Shown here one piece after another: positions 21,064 to 23,433 of a DNA stretch of 23,433 nucleotides. Numbering within the stretch: position 1 is the stretch's first letter; each line of letters opens with the position of its first letter. The stretch is taken from the NCBI GenBank assembly GCA_902795675.1, contig CADBLZ010000018.1:1-23433 (forward strand). Reading direction: 5' to 3'. The position numbers were made by a program, and so were the translations under genes. The DNA is from an uncultured Erysipelotrichaceae bacterium (lineage in GTDB: Bacteria; Bacillota_I; Bacilli_A; RF39; UBA660). The notes below the pieces were generated by a model. It saw only the letters and a list, made by a program, of their open reading frames with translations. It did not search any database and was not told the origin of the DNA.

Positions 21064-22490
21064 CCATTTTCTAAATAATCCATTACTAACTCTTTAGCTT
21101 TAATTGTACTAATATACTTTAACCATTCCTTATTTGGATGACTAGTTTCCTTAGTAATAACCATAATACGGTCCTTATTCTTCAATGAATGACTTAACTT
21201 AACTTGTCTTCCATTAACATAAGCTTTATATAAATGATTACCTATATTAGGATGTAATTTATAAGCAAAATCAATAACACTAGAGTTCTTAGGTAATTCA
21301 ATAATATCGCCATTTAAAGTATAAACGTAAATATTATTACTAAATATCTCTTGTTTAACTTTATCTATAAAATCACTATCTGATCTTATTACTTCATTAA
21401 TATTTCTAATTGTATCAAAGAATTGGTAATTTAACTTTAATTCATTTTGCATCTTATTCTTACCTTCGCCTTTTAAAGATAACCAATAAGCTGCTAAACC
21501 AAATGTATTAATCTCATCCATTTGGAATGTCTTAATTTGAATTTGTAATAAATGATTATCTGGTCCAAAAACAGTTGTATGTAATGAACTATACTTATTT
21601 GTTTTAGGACTAGCTATATAATCTTTAAACTTATCATTAATTGGTCGATATAATTTATGTATATAACCTAGTACTTTATAACAATCCTCTTCTGTTGGTA
21701 CCATTATCTTAATATTAACTAAATCATGAATATCATTTAATTTATAACCAATTGTTAACTTCTTATAAATTTGATAAATATTCATAACTTTACATCTCAT
21801 ATCATTCTTAATATGATGTTTCTTTAAAACTGATTTAATATCATTAATTGCATCATTTACACATTCCATATAATCAGTTTTAATATCTTCTTGTTTCTTC
21901 TTAATTAATTCATAACTATCATTATCAATATATTCTAAACATAAATCTTCAAGATCACATTTTAATCTAAATGCTCCAATAAAATAAGCTAAAGGAACAA
22001 AGATATGAAGTGTTTCTTGGGCATTACGTATTTGTTTATCTAATCTCTTATAATGTAATGTTTGCATATTATGTAATCTATCACATAACTTAATAATAAT
22101 GATTCTTACATCTTCATTCAAACTATTAATAAGTCTTCTAATATTAGCACTAGTAGCATCAGCTTTAGTACTAAAATGCATATTACTAATTTTAGTAACA
22201 CCATCTACTAAACGAGCAACCTCATCACCAAATTCTTTTTCAATATCTCTTAAAGTTACTGGTGTATCTTCAACAACATCATGAAGCATACCAGCAACAA
22301 GTGATGCTCCATCAGCATGAAACATCGCTAAATTATAAGTTACATTAACGGGATGGATGATATAAGGTTCTCCACTCTCTCTAAATTGGCCTTCATGTGC
22401 TTTTGACGCAAACTCATAAGCACGTGTAACCCTTTCTACTTCATCCGGATTATATTTCTTAACAAGTTTTATTAATTCCTTGATATTCAT
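21045..22490 (-). CDS. rel: Short RelA/SpoT homologue, hydrolase intact, synthetase degenerate
   Basis: This is a 481-residue (p)ppGpp enzyme with HD hydrolase (about 20-180), synthetase (about 220-345) and TGS (about 387-447) domains. The helical, zinc-finger and ACT domains of ordinary Rel (about 730 residues) are absent. The hydrolase residues look complete: Arg37, His46, HD 70-71, ED 74-75, Asp137 and Asn141. The synthetase keeps RCK (232-234), Asp269 and FKDYIASPK, but the catalytic Glu of the E-[VI]-Q-I-R-T motif (Glu323 in S. equisimilis Rel) is Gln316 (LLQIQIKT), and MHxxAEYG is MDEINTFG. GGTGAT precedes ATG 22490. The stop is followed at once by a terminator and rpsP, so the C-terminus is not a frameshifted remnant in this window. 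Confidence 0.9.
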   Translation of the reverse strand: MNIKELIKLVKKYNPDEVERVTRAYEFASKAHEGQFRESGEPYIIHPVNVTYNLAMFHADGASLVAGMLHDVVEDTPVTLRDIEKEFGDEVARLVDGVTKISNMHFSTKADATSANIRRLINSLNEDVRIIIIKLCDRLHNMQTLHYKRLDKQIRNAQETLHIFVPLAYFIGAFRLKCDLEDLCLEYIDNDSYELIKKKQEDIKTDYMECVNDAINDIKSVLKKHHIKNDMRCKVMNIYQIYKKLTIGYKLNDIHDLVNIKIMVPTEEDCYKVLGYIHKLYRPINDKFKDYIASPKTNKYSSLHTTVFGPDNHLLQIQIKTFQMDEINTFGLAAYWLSLKGEGKNKMQNELKLNYQFFDTIRNINEVIRSDSDFIDKVKQEIFSNNIYVYTLNGDIIELPKNSSVIDFAYKLHPNIGNHLYKAYVNGRQVKLSHSLKNKDRIMVITKETSHPNKEWLKYISTIKAKELVMDYLENGDVNQK

Positions 22491-22514
22491 AAAATCACCA
22501 CTTTGTTAATAGTA

Positions 22515-22523
22515 ATTTTAGCA
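22515..22523 (-). promoter_or_regulatory. Extended -10 promoter of rel
   Basis: TGCTAAAAT on the minus strand, 24 bases before ATG 22490 and about 10 bases after the preceding T-tract. The -35 position falls in the terminator and does not match the consensus. Confidence 0.5.
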
Positions 22524-22532
22524 CATTTAAAT

Positions 22533-22560
22533 AAAAAAGGAACCACTAATATTGTGGTCC
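22533..22560 (-). terminator. Terminator after the cadherin-like surface protein gene
   Basis: Stem GGACCAC/GTGG(T)TCC with one bulged base and a 7-base loop, then six T on the minus strand. Confidence 0.82.
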
Positions 22561-23433
22561 ATTATTTTTTATTTCACCAGGCATTTTTTTCTTCTTACCA
22601 AATTTAGATATAACAAGAATTACTACTAGTACTCCAAATCCAATACCAACATATTTAAGTATTGATAATACCTTATCAATTGTTGTCTTTTCATTATGGA
22701 TTAATGTTTGTGTTGTAATTATATAATTTGTTTTACCATTAGTAATAAAATTAATAAATCCATTATTAACTGAAACACCCTCAGTTAATAAGGTATATGG
22801 TTCACCTTCATTATATGTATATATCTTATATACAACACCATCTAAGTCACCCATATAAAGAGTCATCTCTTGTCCACTAGGTATATTAGTAACATAGTAA
22901 TTATCTTTTTGTTTAAATGATAAATCTAAATCTTCACTAGTATCAAAATCAAAATTCTTTAAACGTACTTGATAAACTAAAGCATTTGACTTAGTTAATG
23001 AATTAACATATAAATTAGTTTTATTCTTAACAATATTTTTAACAATACTCTTATCTATCTTTTTATCTACACTATCTAATAAATCAATAACATAATCTTT
23101 TTCAAAATCTTCTATTTCATCAAATGAATTAATAAGTGTTGCACTTTCAGGTTCTTTATAAACAACTATTTTATAATCAGTTGAAGTACCATCAATTTCA
23201 TTTACTTTAACTGTAACAATATTAAATCCTGTTTTAAATTTCTCATTATCTAATACTTCATAAGTAGCTGTCTTACTTTTAGGTGTTGCTTCAATATCAA
23301 GTGCATCTATTCCACTATTAATAACATAATTGAAAGATGTCTTACTAACATCAATATTATAACCATTAATTCTTAATAAACTTAACTGATTACTACTGAC
23401 TACTTTTTCTAATTCTTTATTACTTCTAATAAT
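22546..23433 (-). CDS. C-terminally anchored surface protein with cadherin-like domain, 5' end missing
   Basis: The frame is open from the right edge to TAG at 22548-22546, giving 295 visible residues with no start. The first part contains a cadherin-like beta-sandwich: LSLLRINGYNIDVSKTSFNY, then DALDIEATPKSKTATYEV, then TGFNIVTVKVNEIDGTSTDY and KIVVYKEP. This is the pattern of the PF12733-type repeat common in Firmicute surface proteins. A second, unrecognised region follows (from about residue 95), then a single transmembrane helix (about 20 residues, YVGIGFGVLVVILVI) and a short basic cytoplasmic tail (KFGKKKKMPGEIKNNGPQY). It is therefore exported, anchored by its C-terminus, and has an ectodomain of unknown size. 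An ATG at 22866 is internal and not the start. Confidence 0.85.
   Translation of the reverse strand: MIRSNKELEKVVSSNQLSLLRINGYNIDVSKTSFNYVINSGIDALDIEATPKSKTATYEVLDNEKFKTGFNIVTVKVNEIDGTSTDYKIVVYKEPESATLINSFDEIEDFEKDYVIDLLDSVDKKIDKSIVKNIVKNKTNLYVNSLTKSNALVYQVRLKNFDFDTSEDLDLSFKQKDNYYVTNIPSGQEMTLYMGDLDGVVYKIYTYNEGEPYTLLTEGVSVNNGFINFITNGKTNYIITTQTLIHNEKTTIDKVLSILKYVGIGFGVLVVILVISKFGKKKKMPGEIKNNGPQY

Noticed and set aside
1..23433. Mollicutes genetic code (TGA = Trp)
   Set aside because: TGA ends ybxB at the family's normal length and ends the Alg14-like and Alg13-like genes at sensible points, while Trp is written TGG.
1..23433. CRISPR arrays, insertion sequences or prophage genes
   Set aside because: I saw no regularly spaced repeats, transposase motifs, terminal inverted repeats or phage genes anywhere in the window.

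Overview
The window is AT-rich bacterial DNA, and every gene I can support lies on the minus strand. It looks like a low-GC Firmicute (Bacillota), probably an uncultured Bacilli/Erysipelotrichia/RF39-like gut lineage. The evidence is the ybxB-rpoB and rpsP-khpA gene pairs, the cdsA-rseP pair, strong AAGGAGG/GGTGAT ribosome-binding sites and vegetative sigma-type promoters. Three genes (ybxB, the Alg14-like gene, the Alg13-like gene) stop with TGA, and Trp is written TGG, so the standard bacterial code applies and not the Mollicutes code. The lineage is an inference from gene order and sequence style.

Layout, in coordinate order (transcription runs right to left): rpoB (runs off the left edge) preceded by its usual partner ybxB and a near-perfect promoter; a roughly 300-base spacer; a surface module (membrane-anchored glucosaminidase-like protein and a three-TM beta-helix protein); a HAD phosphatase and the rarA ATPase; a possible GNAT acetyltransferase; a nitroreductase with an unrecognised 256-residue protein; a small membrane protein; an Alg13/Alg14-type split glycosyltransferase pair; an unrecognised 106-residue protein; a class I glutamine amidotransferase-like hydrolase; a membrane-anchored unknown; a tight three-gene operon (condensation-type acyltransferase, zinc-ribbon membrane protein, membrane-tethered alpha/beta hydrolase); a HExxH protease-like protein; tRNA-Met; cdsA-rseP; rpsP-khpA; a short Rel homologue; and the 3' part of a C-terminally anchored cadherin-like surface protein.

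Housekeeping genes (transcription, translation, phospholipid synthesis, site-2 proteolysis, stringent response, replication rescue) are mixed with envelope genes. Several textbook neighbours are missing: no rplL before ybxB, no rimM/trmD after khpA, and no dxr between cdsA and rseP. Units are separated by very short spacers in which an intrinsic terminator abuts or overlaps the next promoter. Twelve promoter-like sites carry an extended -10 (TGnTAnnnT).

Most interesting: RpoB carries Lys and Asp at the positions of E. coli Q513 and H526 (predicted intrinsic rifampicin resistance); the Rel protein keeps a full hydrolase site but has Gln for the catalytic Glu of the synthetase and no C-terminal regulatory half; the acyltransferase/zinc-ribbon/hydrolase operon looks like an uncharacterised envelope acyl-transfer system; terminators and promoters are fused; and a 26-bp inverted repeat sits over the promoter of the glucosaminidase gene.
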